Origin: Anopheles merus
Lineage: Eukaryota; Arthropoda; Insecta; Diptera; Culicidae
NCBI RefSeq assembly: GCF_017562075.2
Contig: NC_054083.1
Location: forward strand, 34,611,755-34,675,754
Length of the DNA: 64,000 nucleotides
Direction: 5' to 3'
Under the pieces are notes generated by a model, which saw only the letters and a program-made list of their open reading frames with translations, searched no databases and was not told where the DNA came from. The position numbers and the translations under genes are program-made. Positions 14,378 to 25,993 of the stretch are shown in pieces (position 1 is the stretch's first letter; every line of letters begins with the position of its first letter).

Positions 14378-15468
14378 ATATTTTATTATTATTATTGTTA
14401 TTATTATTTAATAATTTGTTGGCCTCTAGGGTTTTACAACTGTGTTCTTATGATCTAGGGAAACATATGGGATGAGGAGTCACGAAGACGGGAGCGGAAT
14501 TGAAAAACTGGGACGTTGAAGTCGAATAGGAGATACGAGTCGTTAAATGCAGAAAGAGCGCGCAAGGAAGGGTCATTCTGGCCATGACGAGTTTGGCGGG
14601 AAGGAATAAGGAGCGGGGATCTGCCACCAAGGTGACGTGAGGGGGCATAGATAGGAATCGAGGATAGGAGGGCGGGAACATCCAAGTCGTTGGAAAGGAG
14701 GCAGGCAATGTCATATGACTGGATGTGATAGTTGCGGGTTCTCAATGACTCTACCCCGAGCAAACGGCATCGGATAGGATACGAAGGAATTCGATCCGAT
14801 CGTCCAAGAAAACGACGGATAGCGACACGAGTGAATTTCCACTGAATTCGTTCGATCCTATCGATCAGTGTTAGGCCGGCAGGCCGACGCATACTCAAGT
14901 ATCGGGCGGACCCAACAGCAGTACAAGGACACATAGGATCAGTAATTTCAGAGGAAATACGAATAATGAGACCGACCATTTTATTGGCCTTATTAAGGGT
15001 GATTTCAATGTGGTCTTGGAACGAGAGTTTCTCGTCGATCCATACTCCAAGGTCTTTTGTGACAGTAACTCTGTTAAATATAGTGTTACAAAGTACGTAA
15101 TCATGCTCGATCTTATTGGACGAGCGGCCATATAAATCACACAACATTCATCCGGAGACAGAATAGGACCGTTGGAGTTACACCAAACATTAAAACAATC
15201 GATGTAATCCTGTAGATGCGCACAATCAGTTAACGAAAACACTGGTAGGAAAATTTTGATGTCATCAGCGTAAAGCAAACAACCATCAGGAGGAAGAACA
15301 TTAACACAATCGTTGATAACCAGTAGGAGAAAGTAGGGGACTAAGTACGCTGCCTTGGGGTACCCCAGAAGAGGCAATAAAAGGCTCGCAAAAACTATTT
15401 TCGACTCTTACCTTATAAGATCTACCGTAAAGGTAAGATTTAAGCCAGGATAGAAGGGGATCACTAAT
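14378..15468 (-). mobile_element. 5'-truncated non-LTR retrotransposon (reverse transcriptase fragment)
   Basis: Read on the minus strand, this is the end of a LINE-type reverse transcriptase. Near 15350 lies a VPQGSVLSP-like motif, followed by the catalytic YADDIKIF motif (about 15265) and then a KDLGVWID thumb-type motif (about 15050). The C-terminal part runs to a stop at 14455. The frame changes near 15355 and again near 15140, and a further break lies near 14930, so this is a dead copy. Endonuclease and upstream ORF are missing. The 3' end is a run of AAT/TAA triplets (plus strand 14378-14412), a tail type common in non-LTR elements of the I/Jockey/CR1 group; the clade is not certain. 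The 5' end stops at a snap-back palindrome. Confidence 0.9.
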
Positions 15469-15496
15469 TCCCCTTCTATCCTGGCTTAAATCTTAC
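15433..15496. repeat. Perfect 28-bp palindrome with 8-nt loop at the LINE 5' junction
   Basis: Arms 15433-15460 and 15469-15496 are exact reverse complements, separated by eight bases. The first arm, read on the minus strand, is in frame with the reverse transcriptase (encoding about LLSWLKSYL), so the second arm is an inverted copy of the last retained bases of the element. It marks the truncated 5' end of the insertion. Confidence 0.95.
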
Positions 15497-17905
15497 GTTA
15501 TGCTCTAAATGCTCATTTGTTCCATAAACTGGCTACTATTATCAGTAATTAAGTCTAAGAACTGCCTTAATAACTAGTCGGAAATGGCTCCCAACGATCA
15601 TCTTCGTTCATTGCTATCTATGAGGAAACGTTGTTTGTAGACCTTCTCAAAAAAATCCAAGAATTATTAAGGCACCAATTGATCATCAATCATGGACTTC
15701 AGCTTAATATTATATCCCAAAGTCCTTGTTACATTATTATAAAAAACGGTAGCAGCATATTATGCAGTATTCAGAATATATTTCACATTTTCACTATAAC
15801 AAGAGGTATAAAACAATGTTTCAACATATTTTCTCAAGTATAAAACCAACTCGTTCCATCCAGAGCAACCGAAAATTCAAGGCCAAAAACAATCCATTTC
15901 CCAGCATCAAAAGCCAGGCAAAGAAATGAACCTTTTCCATCAATTCTGTCTTGTGCAGGATTAAAAAAGCAGTAGCTTTCGCACGCGCTCCGTCCCGCTC
16001 TCTGTGAAACTGCCGTCCCTATTTATTGCGATCACGTTCGGGCAAACGGTTTGTGAAAAGTTTCCACTTTTACGCACCAGCTGGTACGGGATCGGTGGAT
16101 GTATTTTTCACTCCCCCCACCAAAACGGTAACATTCTTGCCGAACAGGTCACGCAGGCAACGTCTTCTTTTGCTTTGCGCCGTGAGACGCGGCGAGACGA
16201 GCGCGGGACGATACGCAGGCACGTTGAAAAATTTCGTAAACGATAGAATTTTTGTTCAAAACCATCTTTTAAAAAAAAGCGAAACCGAAAAGATCAAGCT
16301 CCCTGAAATTCATCATTGCCGTTCGGGCCAAAGGGACTACTCCACCGTTGGGCGAGCTTTTTCGTTCCCAAGCCGTACAGCGAAAGCCGAAAGAGCTCAA
16401 GCCCTCGCAACCGATTGGAGGGAATAAATCAATTACAAATATTTATCTTTTTGACCAGCCAAGTCTCGTGTGCCCGTCTGGCAAGCTTGATGCTGACGTC
16501 GTCGAAGAAAACGTAACGGGGGATTGAGCAAAGGGATTGAGCACGAGCGCATACCCAACAAGACCCCGACCTCGGACAGGCTGAAACTGATTTATCTTCC
16601 GAACGGGCAACAGGGATGGATTTCAAACTGAGAGCAACAAAAAAACAAGGACACAATAAAACAACCAACAAGTAAGCAGGCAACACATGCCAAAGAAACG
16701 TACCCAAAAGTGGCATCACAAAGCGAGCGAGCGAGCTAACAGTCGAGGGAAGATTTCGGCATGTCCAAACTCTGGAGAAGATACTGGTATGTTTGTCCAG
16801 ATTTGATCGCCCATACCCATCCCACCCACGAGCCACGATCGCACGGAAACAAAGCACGCACTTGTTGTTTGATTGTGTGGAATTGTCGTAATCGACTCGA
16901 GAGCCGTTGCCGTGGCACTGACGTCCGCAAGCACGGAGCGTTCGGACGGAAGCTGGAATGCACGAGTGCACGGTGGGGAGGAAGCAAAAAATAAAGCTGT
17001 CAAAGTTTGGCCCCGGCGACGACCGTCCACAGAACAGTGCCGTGCGAGTCAGGGAGATGGAGCATTTCAGCCACCCCTTCGCCCATTTGGAATGGCAGAC
17101 CACGTGGCATTCAGTCAATTAATGCGCTCGCTTTCACGGATCCCGGCATCGGGCACGTCAGTCGAGCGGAGAGATAAATAGAAATACAATGCAAGCGCAC
17201 GGGCTTGGCATTGTTCTTCGCTGTTCGGCGCTGTACGTGATGGGTTTATCGAATGTGTGCTTTTTCGCGCGCACCAAACACAACAAGAAGTTTGATTTCT
17301 GAGGAATGTTTTTGTTTTGTTGTAGGAGAGTGAGCTTCGGTCAAATATCAAGCACTGGCTGACGGTTCGTTCTTTTTTTTTGTTAGGAATACGCTTACTG
17401 GCGCGGTTCCGTTCCATTCAATGTCAGTTACATGTACGACAAAAATGCGAGTAAACTCAAGCTGCTGGAAGCTCACCAGCAAATGACTAATGCCCGCGCT
17501 TGAAGGTTTGCGAATGTTTCTAATTAGACAGTTTTAGCTTGCTTGGGACGAATCCGATCGCGTAGGAGATTAAATCAAGCTACCATGCGTCACGTGGACA
17601 CGTACGAACATAACTGCTGCTAGATTGTAATCATTTTTTGGAGGATTTCATTGCTGTTAGCACCGGACTTGAAACTTTTATAAAATTACAAACATATTCA
17701 AACAATTTTGTAATTTTATTACTCATGAAATACAATTAAATTGTTTGCATTTGTTCAATGGTTGTTACTTCCTTATGTCGTTCATTTGTTCGTTATTACA
17801 GGATATTTGCAAACACGTTGAAAGTTGCTGAAAAGAGTATGTTGCACTTCTAAAATAAGTAGTTTGGATTTCAGCCCCAACAGCTCTGCCAAGGTCATTA
17901 AATAT
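15497..17905. other. Noncoding stretch, nothing recognised
   Basis: Contains a GC-richer block (about 16.0-17.4 kb) with long open frames on both strands, but none shows a known domain, codon pattern or splice continuity. I see no gene here. Confidence 0.5.
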
Positions 17906-18250
17906 TAGCCGGCGTTGCGAATAAATGAACTCTTTTTAACAGTCGTTTGAAGTTCATTTTGGTTTAACTGAGTTCATTTGTTGTTCATTCCTGTTAAAAT
18001 AAACGATCGTCAAAACAGTTAAGGACTGCTCGATATCGCATATAGGCAAACACGGGGGAAAAAATCGAGCAGTATAATTAAACGACTGTTAATTTGTATC
18101 GCATACGCTCTTGACAGTCGTTTGTTTAACGACGGCTTAGGACCAGTCGTTAAAATTAACAAATGAACTCAATGCGTTCGCGATGCCAAATTCTAGCAAT
18201 TTTTAACGACTCTTATTAATTTTAAACCATTTCTTTCGCGATGCCAGCTA
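17906..18250. mobile_element. Candidate MITE with imperfect terminal inverted repeats
   Basis: The left end (TAGCCGGCGTTGCGAATAAA, 17906-17925) matches the reverse complement of the right end (18228-18250) at about 18 of 22 positions. Inside are repeated AACGACTGT/ACAGTCGTT strings, a second GCGATGCC, and a central 10-bp inverted pair (ACTGCTCGAT / ATCGAGCAGT). No coding capacity. The target-site duplication is unclear. Confidence 0.45.
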
Positions 18251-20975
18251 TTATTTCTTTGCGATCTTACAACTCGTGCAACAGGACAGTCCGCTTTCCC
18301 TTGATGTATGCGCCATACGTGGTTATGTTTGGCCAAAGAATGACTTGGTAAACTGGGTTGTTGCAGTTAAAAATGTAGTTTAAATCCTAGCTATTAGGTT
18401 GAATCCTTATAAACGAATAAACTTCGCTTTTTCATGTTTTAATGCTTGAATGCTTGAATAACTACCAACATAATTCTGAACATGTAGTCTAACATATTTC
18501 AAAGGAAGACTATACCCAGACGATATAAAGTATTGTGTGGCCTACCACGTACTTTATCATGCATAGAGAGCTTAATAATACTGGTATCATCAAGATTATG
18601 AGACAATCTTGATAATCTGTAACTGAATTTTGCACAGCCAATTCAATCACTTCAAACGGCGTCTTGTTGCTAACAAAAAAATAAAGCAAAACTTAACGCC
18701 TAAATATGGAGTTGCTTAAGCGTATCACAGAGGCAACCGAACAAAGCAAATAACTTTAAAACTAATTCCCCTTCAACAATAGAATTTCGCATTCAAAACT
18801 ACAACATGACAACTTCTCGAGCGCAAAAGCTTCCTCGGAACTGACAGGCTCAATCTGTTGCGTAGTTACGTTCCCCAAAACAGTTCCTATAGCAATCCAC
18901 CCAGTGCACTCATCGCAACGACACCGGCCAAGCGCCCGTAAAGCTGTACAGAAACACCCACCAGAAACTCGAGTTTGATTTGTCGCTCGCTGGAGTGTAA
19001 ATATACGAACTATCAAATGCCGGCCATGGCCATTTCATGCTTCAAAAGACGAAAGTGCGGGCTGTGATTGGATGTTCCCGGGCACTGAAAACGATACACA
19101 ACACTCTAAACTCCCCCTCCGGGGGGGGGGGGGGGGTGCATTAACGGGTTTGCCGATTGATGCAAAATGTGTCTCCATTGATACACCGGTCCGTCCGGTC
19201 CGGACACGATATTATGATCAACTCGTGTCAACGAAACCGGCACTTCGCATGCATGCATTTCTATTTAATTTTCCTTCCCGCCAACTGGCAAGGTTCTCAA
19301 ACCAGGGAAGGCATAATCTCATCATCATCCTCATCATCATCATGAGGTTCGGCCCATTCTGGGTGTGCAGTGTCGTGCGGGAAGTCCTTATGCTCTTTCC
19401 GTGCCAGCAAGCCAACGAAGACACGAGGACGTCGTGTCAGTTCGGATGTTCCCTGTCTCTCGAACGACCTGCACCGGTCAATCGACTGTCTGTCTGCCTA
19501 ATCCCACGCCAGAACACCAGGAAGCTGAGACTACCGAGTGTCTAAAGTCATTTGCAAGAAGAATTTAGGGGCGCTTGCCGTACAAGGGTCGACGCAATGC
19601 GGAATAAATATGTAAAGAATACACAAAGTACAATGGTGGTCGCCTGAATGCTACCACATTTCACCACTGAGCTGAAACCTTTGGAGTGACTATCACGCTC
19701 CGACACAAGCAGTCCCTGCCTTTGCTTGGTTCGTGAATGCATTTTCAAGAGCAGAAAATATAGAATCCTCTCCCCGCATTACCTTTAACGGCTACAACGT
19801 GCGTTTGGGCTGTCTCATCCCACCCGGAAGCTGGCCGCCGTACGTTCGCTTTTGTGAGTAAAAATCTCTACCTCCCTCCCTCAGCAGGTCATAAAGGCAC
19901 GGCAACGGCGTGTCCAAAGAGCTTTTGAAATATGCTACCCCTTTGCGTTCGGACAGTTGACGTTTTTCGCTGTGCCGGAAGGGGGCAGGAGTGCAGGAGT
20001 ACAAAAAATGCAACCCCGGCACACACAAAGAACTACGAGAAACTAAGAACACTGCCCGGGAACGTCGTGTGGTCAAGCCCGGACGTGCCGTCCATGCTGA
20101 AATTCCTGCCATCCCGGGGCTGACAAACTGACTGACCGACAACAACACAACGACCGGCGTGGCGTTGCACTGCTGCTGTTTGCAAGCCATACGGGTGGGG
20201 AAGCAAACAACGCCACACAACCTTTGGGGGAAGTTTATCTGTGTGTGTATGTGTGTGTGTGTGTGCTTTCCCGGTGTTTTGTTTGAAACCACCGGCTGTA
20301 GACGACCAGGCACACTTCACCAGCCCAGACAGGAGCACGTCAGCCGGTGGCCCGACGGAGGACGGACTTGCGTTTGGATCTAATGTATCACTTACACAGC
20401 GCTGTCCGGCGGACATTAGTCGTAATATAATAATTCACGTACGATTCTGTCTTTTTCCGCTGCGTTCCGAGAATGAGATAGAGTGAAAGAGAAAGACAGA
20501 TAGAGGTCAACATTTGCTCGGAATGCCAAAGATGTGCATTTTTATGTGCCGAGCAGCAGTGGTTACTTTGTTCTGGGAAGTGATTTGAAATGCTTTTTTG
20601 TACAATTGAAAGTTTTTAACTTTTATAATATTAGGATGTTGTTAAGGGGTTTTTTTAATATTTATAAACAGTACAAACAATATTTAATTAATTTTTGACA
20701 TTATAGTCTTTATTCTTGCATTCAACATTACACTTAGCTTTGCTTGTTTTGCTATGAAGGGCAATTATTTTTATCCTAGACTGAACTTCCTAGACGGAAT
20801 TGTTTGCTCTTTAGGGTGTATTTTTTTTTAAATTGTACCATCAACTATTGTTTTTAGACTAAATGATTATTCGCACAATGGAAATGTGTAATAGCACGAA
20901 AGCATCCCTTGGAAAAATAATTTTCAAGTCAAAACTAGCATATTTTTATGTTTCGTAATTTATGGATAATCCATG
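18251..20975. other. Noncoding stretch
   Basis: No gene recognised. A run of 16 G occurs at 19121-19136 and a short GT run near 20241-20265. Open frames of 100-170 codons in 19.0-20.4 kb have no recognisable domains and cross these simple repeats. Confidence 0.5.
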
Positions 20976-21430
20976 ACTGCCCAATTGACATTTTCGAGCA
21001 CGAATAATCGAGAATTCGAGCAAATTCCCTTAAACTGGAGCCTTGAACTGCACCAGTTTAAGGGAAATTAGAAAAAGGCCTTTAAAATCAACTGTGATGC
21101 AGCTTTTTCGTTGTTTTCTTCTAAATTCGCTCGGAAATGATGTTTCCTATCGTTACAGTTGGTCATGTATAAACTTACATGATATCGATTTTTTTATAAA
21201 ATAACGTCACACAAAATTTACCTTTGTTTTTAAATAAAAAATCAAAGCTACGAATGTAAAATGAGCTCTACGGCATCGTGCATCAATAGAAGCAAGTCTA
21301 ATTTACGAACTCACCAAATCTTAGCGCTTTCAATACACTTGATCACACACAAATTTACAATTTCAGGCGTATCGAGTACTAATCGAGCAGATATGGAAAA
21401 ACAATTTCGAGCAAATGTCACTTGGGTAGT
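20976..21430. mobile_element. Candidate MITE with 18-bp terminal inverted repeats
   Basis: Ends 20976-20993 and 21413-21430 are inverted copies matching 16 of 18 bases (ACTRCCCAAKTGACATTT). Repeated CGAGCA strings and an inner hairpin (arms 21026-21038 and 21053-21065, 13 bp perfect) lie within. No open frame of note. Confidence 0.5.
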
Positions 21431-23113
21431 TTACCCTTAGCGTGTTAGTCGGCTCTGTTTATTGGAGCTCGCTTCATTTGAGCTCCTAACCCATAAAGGG
21501 CATACGTCTCTTATCATGGGAACAAAGTGAATAGCCCAAACGTAGAATTACATGTTATATTTTTTTATTTTTAAATAAAACAATTAACTCAATAACGATG
21601 TCAAAAAGCTGCTTTAATGTTTGATTATTGTTTTGATGCTTTGCTCTTTCGAACTGCAAAAAAATACAACAAAACTGCCCAACCAAACCGCTCTACAGCC
21701 GAGATGAAAAGTCGCACTGGCATTCACAGGTCCACCGGCAGACTGACCCCGTTCCTTATCTTATCACCTCCCAAACACGTTCTACACGTACCGCGTCGTT
21801 CGCGCGTACACCGCAGTCGTTAGCCGGGGCAGCGCACCGCAGTATTACAGCATCGTAAAAACCGTGCTCATTAATGACACCATACCCACACGCCCCGCCG
21901 CACTGGCACTGCTCGTGGCAGTTGTTTGTGCATCAAACAAACAAACAAGCGAAACGAAAGTAAACTAAAATACCGCTCGACCGATGCCCGCTAATTACCG
22001 GGCCGATTCAAACAGGTTGTGCAGGATGAAACTTTCCGCAAAACTTGGCTTGCTTTGGGGCAGCTGCGTCGCAGGCGCTCGCTATTTGCCGCCTTTTTTT
22101 TTGTGCGCATTTTTACAATTGTCCGACACCGGAAAGGGGTGCTTATTTTATAATCTTTATCAGCAAAATTGCGTTATGCTGTTGACAAACAGGTGGATGC
22201 AGGTTTACGGGAGCGGGCTACCACTTTTCGTAAAGTTTTGCTTTTAGGGTGTTCTGAGCGTGAAATAAAGTGGACGATAAAAGTCAATTCCAAACAAAAA
22301 TAAGCTGGAGTTGTGCCACGTTTCGGCGCAAAAGTTATTGCTTGGATAAATCTTACAAACAACTTTTCGTCAAGTAAGAAATCTCACAACAATGTAGGTC
22401 AACGCTGCTATTTTCCACCAGTATCGTTGTTTGTTTTTTATTATTAACATTTCCTTTTCGTGTGATTCAAAAAACCATTCTACACCGTCACGAACCTAAT
22501 CCAAGCGTGAGTGTGTTAATTTATTGACTTGTTGTATTATAAATAATACATCCCTGATCCTTGGCCACCGTTTCGCTTGCCGTTAAATATTAGATCGAAA
22601 AAGCTACGGTGTAAATTATTCCCCATTTGCACCGACACCATGCCCCGCCACCACAAAGAGACGATACGGTAAACAAAGCAAGTGCGGCAATTCATTACCA
22701 GCATCCCGGGAATTGATTGCCGGAACAAGGCGAAAACAATTGCACCAGGTTTCAATGGGCTCGTGTTCCCTTGTTGCCACCGTTCACCTTGCCTACCCAT
22801 TGCATGCGGTAAATCCTGTGCGTGATATGGTGAGCGTTCGGTTCGGCACGTCACGCTTATCCTCTTTAATCTTTTTCCAACACACACACACACACACACA
22901 CACACCCACGTGCACCCACTCCAACACTTAGTCGAAAGTAATGAGCTTACCTAATAACTGAAGTGGCGTGGCTACGCTTTCGTCCTTGGCAGGCGAAGGG
23001 TAAGGGAAGATTTATGAGATTTTCTCTCTCCCACAGCAGTCGCGCAAACCCAAAACCCCAGACCGTGATGTGATGCTTTCCGACCGACCCAAAACCCCGC
23101 TACACACCAGCGT

Positions 23114-23151
<38 letters not shown>

Positions 23152-24092
23152 GCAAGTACTCTTTATCAGCGAAGAAAATGTCCCATCACCGTGGTGATGG
23201 CAGAGCAAATTATGGAAACATTAGCATGACATTCGTTCCTGCCGCACCGTTGAGTACTGGGCGCCTCCATCAAGCCCGATGCACGCCGGCTTTTGCGCTG
23301 GCAGGGAAAAAAATGATCCGCATTATAGATATTTTTAGCCCATGCGTGATTCTTTGCTTTCGCCGCTATCGTGCAGTATCAGCGGTGTGATAGTAAATTA
23401 GCCAATTTGAGTGTGGAAATTGTACGCTCACGATCAAAGTGCTTCCCGGGCGGCGGCACATGGCGGAGCGTGCGAAAACCGATGGCAGCACGCACTATTC
23501 TATCAGGGATTTTAATTTAATGGAACACAGTCGGTAAAGTAGGTGATAGAAAAATCAATACCTTTTTGAGCCCGCGTTTGGAGAGAAGCGATTGATAAGG
23601 ATAATTATGTTGATAAAGCATATTTTTCAAAGCGCGTCTACGTGTCGATTACAATATTCTTTGCTGCTTAGTGAATGGAGTTTTCGACAGTTAAAAGCGT
23701 CGTTAAATGACAAAGTGATTGATTTTTTCAGTAAAAATATTTACAGGAATATAATAATTTTCAGTTAAACATAAATAAATTCGTATGTAACGGTTACCAG
23801 TGAAACAAATTCACAAATTTCTTCTAAATTACAACTTTAAACTATTAAAATCAAAATCGTCATATCTGCGAATTGTCTTAACGCTAAAGAGGTTGTATCT
23901 CGGAGGTCTCCTGTAATAGATAAGTTAAAAACAACTCAAATATTTCTATCAAAGTTAAACAGAACCCTTTCAAAGCAGATATCAATGTTTTGTACAAAAT
24001 ATTCGATGCTAGTAAAGAATCAGCGAAGGTATCATAAAGGACCTAACAGGTTATATACTAATGTTTAGTAATACGGTACCAACTATTTTTAT
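21431..24092. other. Noncoding stretch
   Basis: No gene recognised. Simple repeats are (CA)n at 22880-22905 and (GT)n at 23116-23149. The remainder is ordinary intergenic or intronic sequence. Confidence 0.5.
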
Positions 24093-25017
24093 TAGAGGAA
24101 AGCGGGGCAAAATGGACACCCTCTATTTAAGCATTATTAGACTACAAAGATACTTTCCAATGCTCAAAATGTATTCATTGGAGTGTTCTATGGACAACAT
24201 GTAAGTTTCATATCCCTTACATAACAGATAACCAAAAAAAAAATACAAAATAAAGTTTAGTAGCATATTGATGTAATTTTAGCCACTTTGTAAATAAGCT
24301 TAAACCAGTATCAAAGGGATGCGTTGAAGTTTTTCATGCTATATTTTTAAAGATACGATATTTCTTTACAATTTGTCTGAAGAAAGCAAGGCGATTGAAT
24401 TATAATTAATATTAATATTATATATTATAAGATTAATACAATAACAAAAAATACAAAAATGCTTCATGTGGGGCAAAATGGGCAGATGCTTTTGACATAC
24501 AGCGCTTGGTGAGGCTATGGTGCCGTATTTGTCGCCTCAATAATTATAACAGACACAGCTTCAAAAGATTCGATTTTGTAGATTTAAGCGTGTAAAAACG
24601 ATTAATAACATATTTTTGGAAGAATTTTAAGGGCTTTTCTGACCAGCAAAACAAAAGATAGAACGAAAATTCATTTCACGAAACGTGCGCAAAAGCATAG
24701 ACCATTACTTAAGCGCAGTTGTTGTGGCCCATATTGCCCCAGTGTTTTGACGTTTCACAGTTTGTTTACATATGCCCATTTTGCCCCAGGGCTGTGTCCA
24801 TTTTACCCCGCATGTCAAAATAGCGTCTCGTAAAACATCAACTAATATTTTACACTGTTTCCATGATTTTAAGTAGTTTTCATTCTATTTGGCAATTTAA
24901 ATCCACAGATGAAGGGTGGAGGCATACAATAATGGAAGAAAAATTAAGTTTTGTGGGACATTCAAAGGAATATTCAGTAAACTGCTTAACATGCCCATTT
25001 TGCCCCGCTTTCCCCTA
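24093..25017. mobile_element. Non-autonomous inverted-repeat element with GGGGCAAAATGG termini
   Basis: The left end 24093-24117 and right end 24993-25017 are inverted copies with about one or two mismatches. The core GGAAAGCGGGGCAAAATGG (24097-24115) is perfectly complementary to 24995-25013. Related GGGGCAAAATGG / CCATTTTGCCCC strings recur inside (near 24475 forward; near 24735, 24777 and 24805 reverse). No transposase frame is present, so any movement would depend on another element. Confidence 0.7.
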
Positions 25018-25837
25018 CTTTTTTACATATGATGTTGCATATCAATGTTTGTTGCATTTTCCAATTAGTTTTTTAAACTTCCAAAAGCTCTAGATAATCG
25101 TCCAATTCCGCTACCACTGTCAGTTAGTTATTACAATAGAGCCTACTGGATGAATGTCTCTTTATCTAAAACCTTGCATTTAAGTTTTTTTCTTCTTTCT
25201 AATTATTATTTCTGATAAAACATTACAGAGGATTTCAAAAAAGAATTAGATCTTTTCAAACATGTTTGTTTCCAAATGGTTTTTGTATCGTTATATATTA
25301 ATTCAATATAGTTCTTAAAACAACCATAGAGAACTATTAGCAACCTTAAATTTATACTATCATAAAAAATTATGAAAACGCATATTCGAAAACATTCAGC
25401 CAAATCAAGTAATATCAAGAGCAATATACACCAACATAAACCAAAACTTAAACGTGACACTGTGAAGCCTATTTCAGTACCTAAAACACACCTTTGTACC
25501 TAAACACACCATACCTTTGTGAAGCCTTTTGAAAAACCAAATCACACGGTTTTTACCCCATTACAGTTGCCTACCAGATGCACCATAAACACACGTGCGG
25601 CTGTGATAATCTTGCACATACATTCGCACTACCGCAGCTCACCTTTGTGCTAGCCATTACTTTGCCGGCACCCTCCCGGAAAAGCCCAAAACGCCCCCTT
25701 AACCATAACCATAATTTGTATCCCGTATGGGTCTCTCTTGGTGGCACTTTCGTTCCGTTCGCTCATTCTCGAGGTCGTTTTTCCCACGCTAACGGGGTTT
25801 TCTGTTTTTTTCCATCCACCCTCCCTCCACCACACAG
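25018..25837 (+). other. Upstream flank of the axotactin-like gene
   Basis: AT-rich to 25560 with a small tandem repeat (ACCTAAACACACC-like units near 25478-25512). It ends in a pyrimidine-rich tract and a CACACAG acceptor at 25837, which suggests that exon 1 of the coding region is itself spliced to an upstream noncoding exon. Confidence 0.5.
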
Positions 25838-25993
25838 CAACAGCAGCATCAACAGCTTGCCCCGGTAAAATAATGACCTATCATGCCGCATCAGTATTGC
25901 TTACACTTTGCCTCACGCTCGCCCCGATCCCGTACGACCGGTGTGTCCTTGCCATACCGACCAACGCCGAGCCACCGAAGGAAATAGTCTACC
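25838..25993 (+). CDS. axo: axo exon 1: start codon and signal peptide
   Basis: After a likely acceptor at 25837, a 35-base leader precedes the ATG at 25873. It encodes 40 residues with a hydrophobic stretch (SVLLTLCLTLAPI) fitting a secretory signal peptide. The donor ACC|GTAAGT leaves one base for the next codon. Confidence 0.8.

Noticed and set aside
16429..17118. 229-codon open frame on the minus strand
   Set aside because: No recognisable domain, no splice partners, and overlapping long frames on other strands in a GC-rich block; likely chance.
19072..20486. Several open frames of 60-170 codons
   Set aside because: They cross poly-G and GT runs, conflict with each other and show no known motifs.
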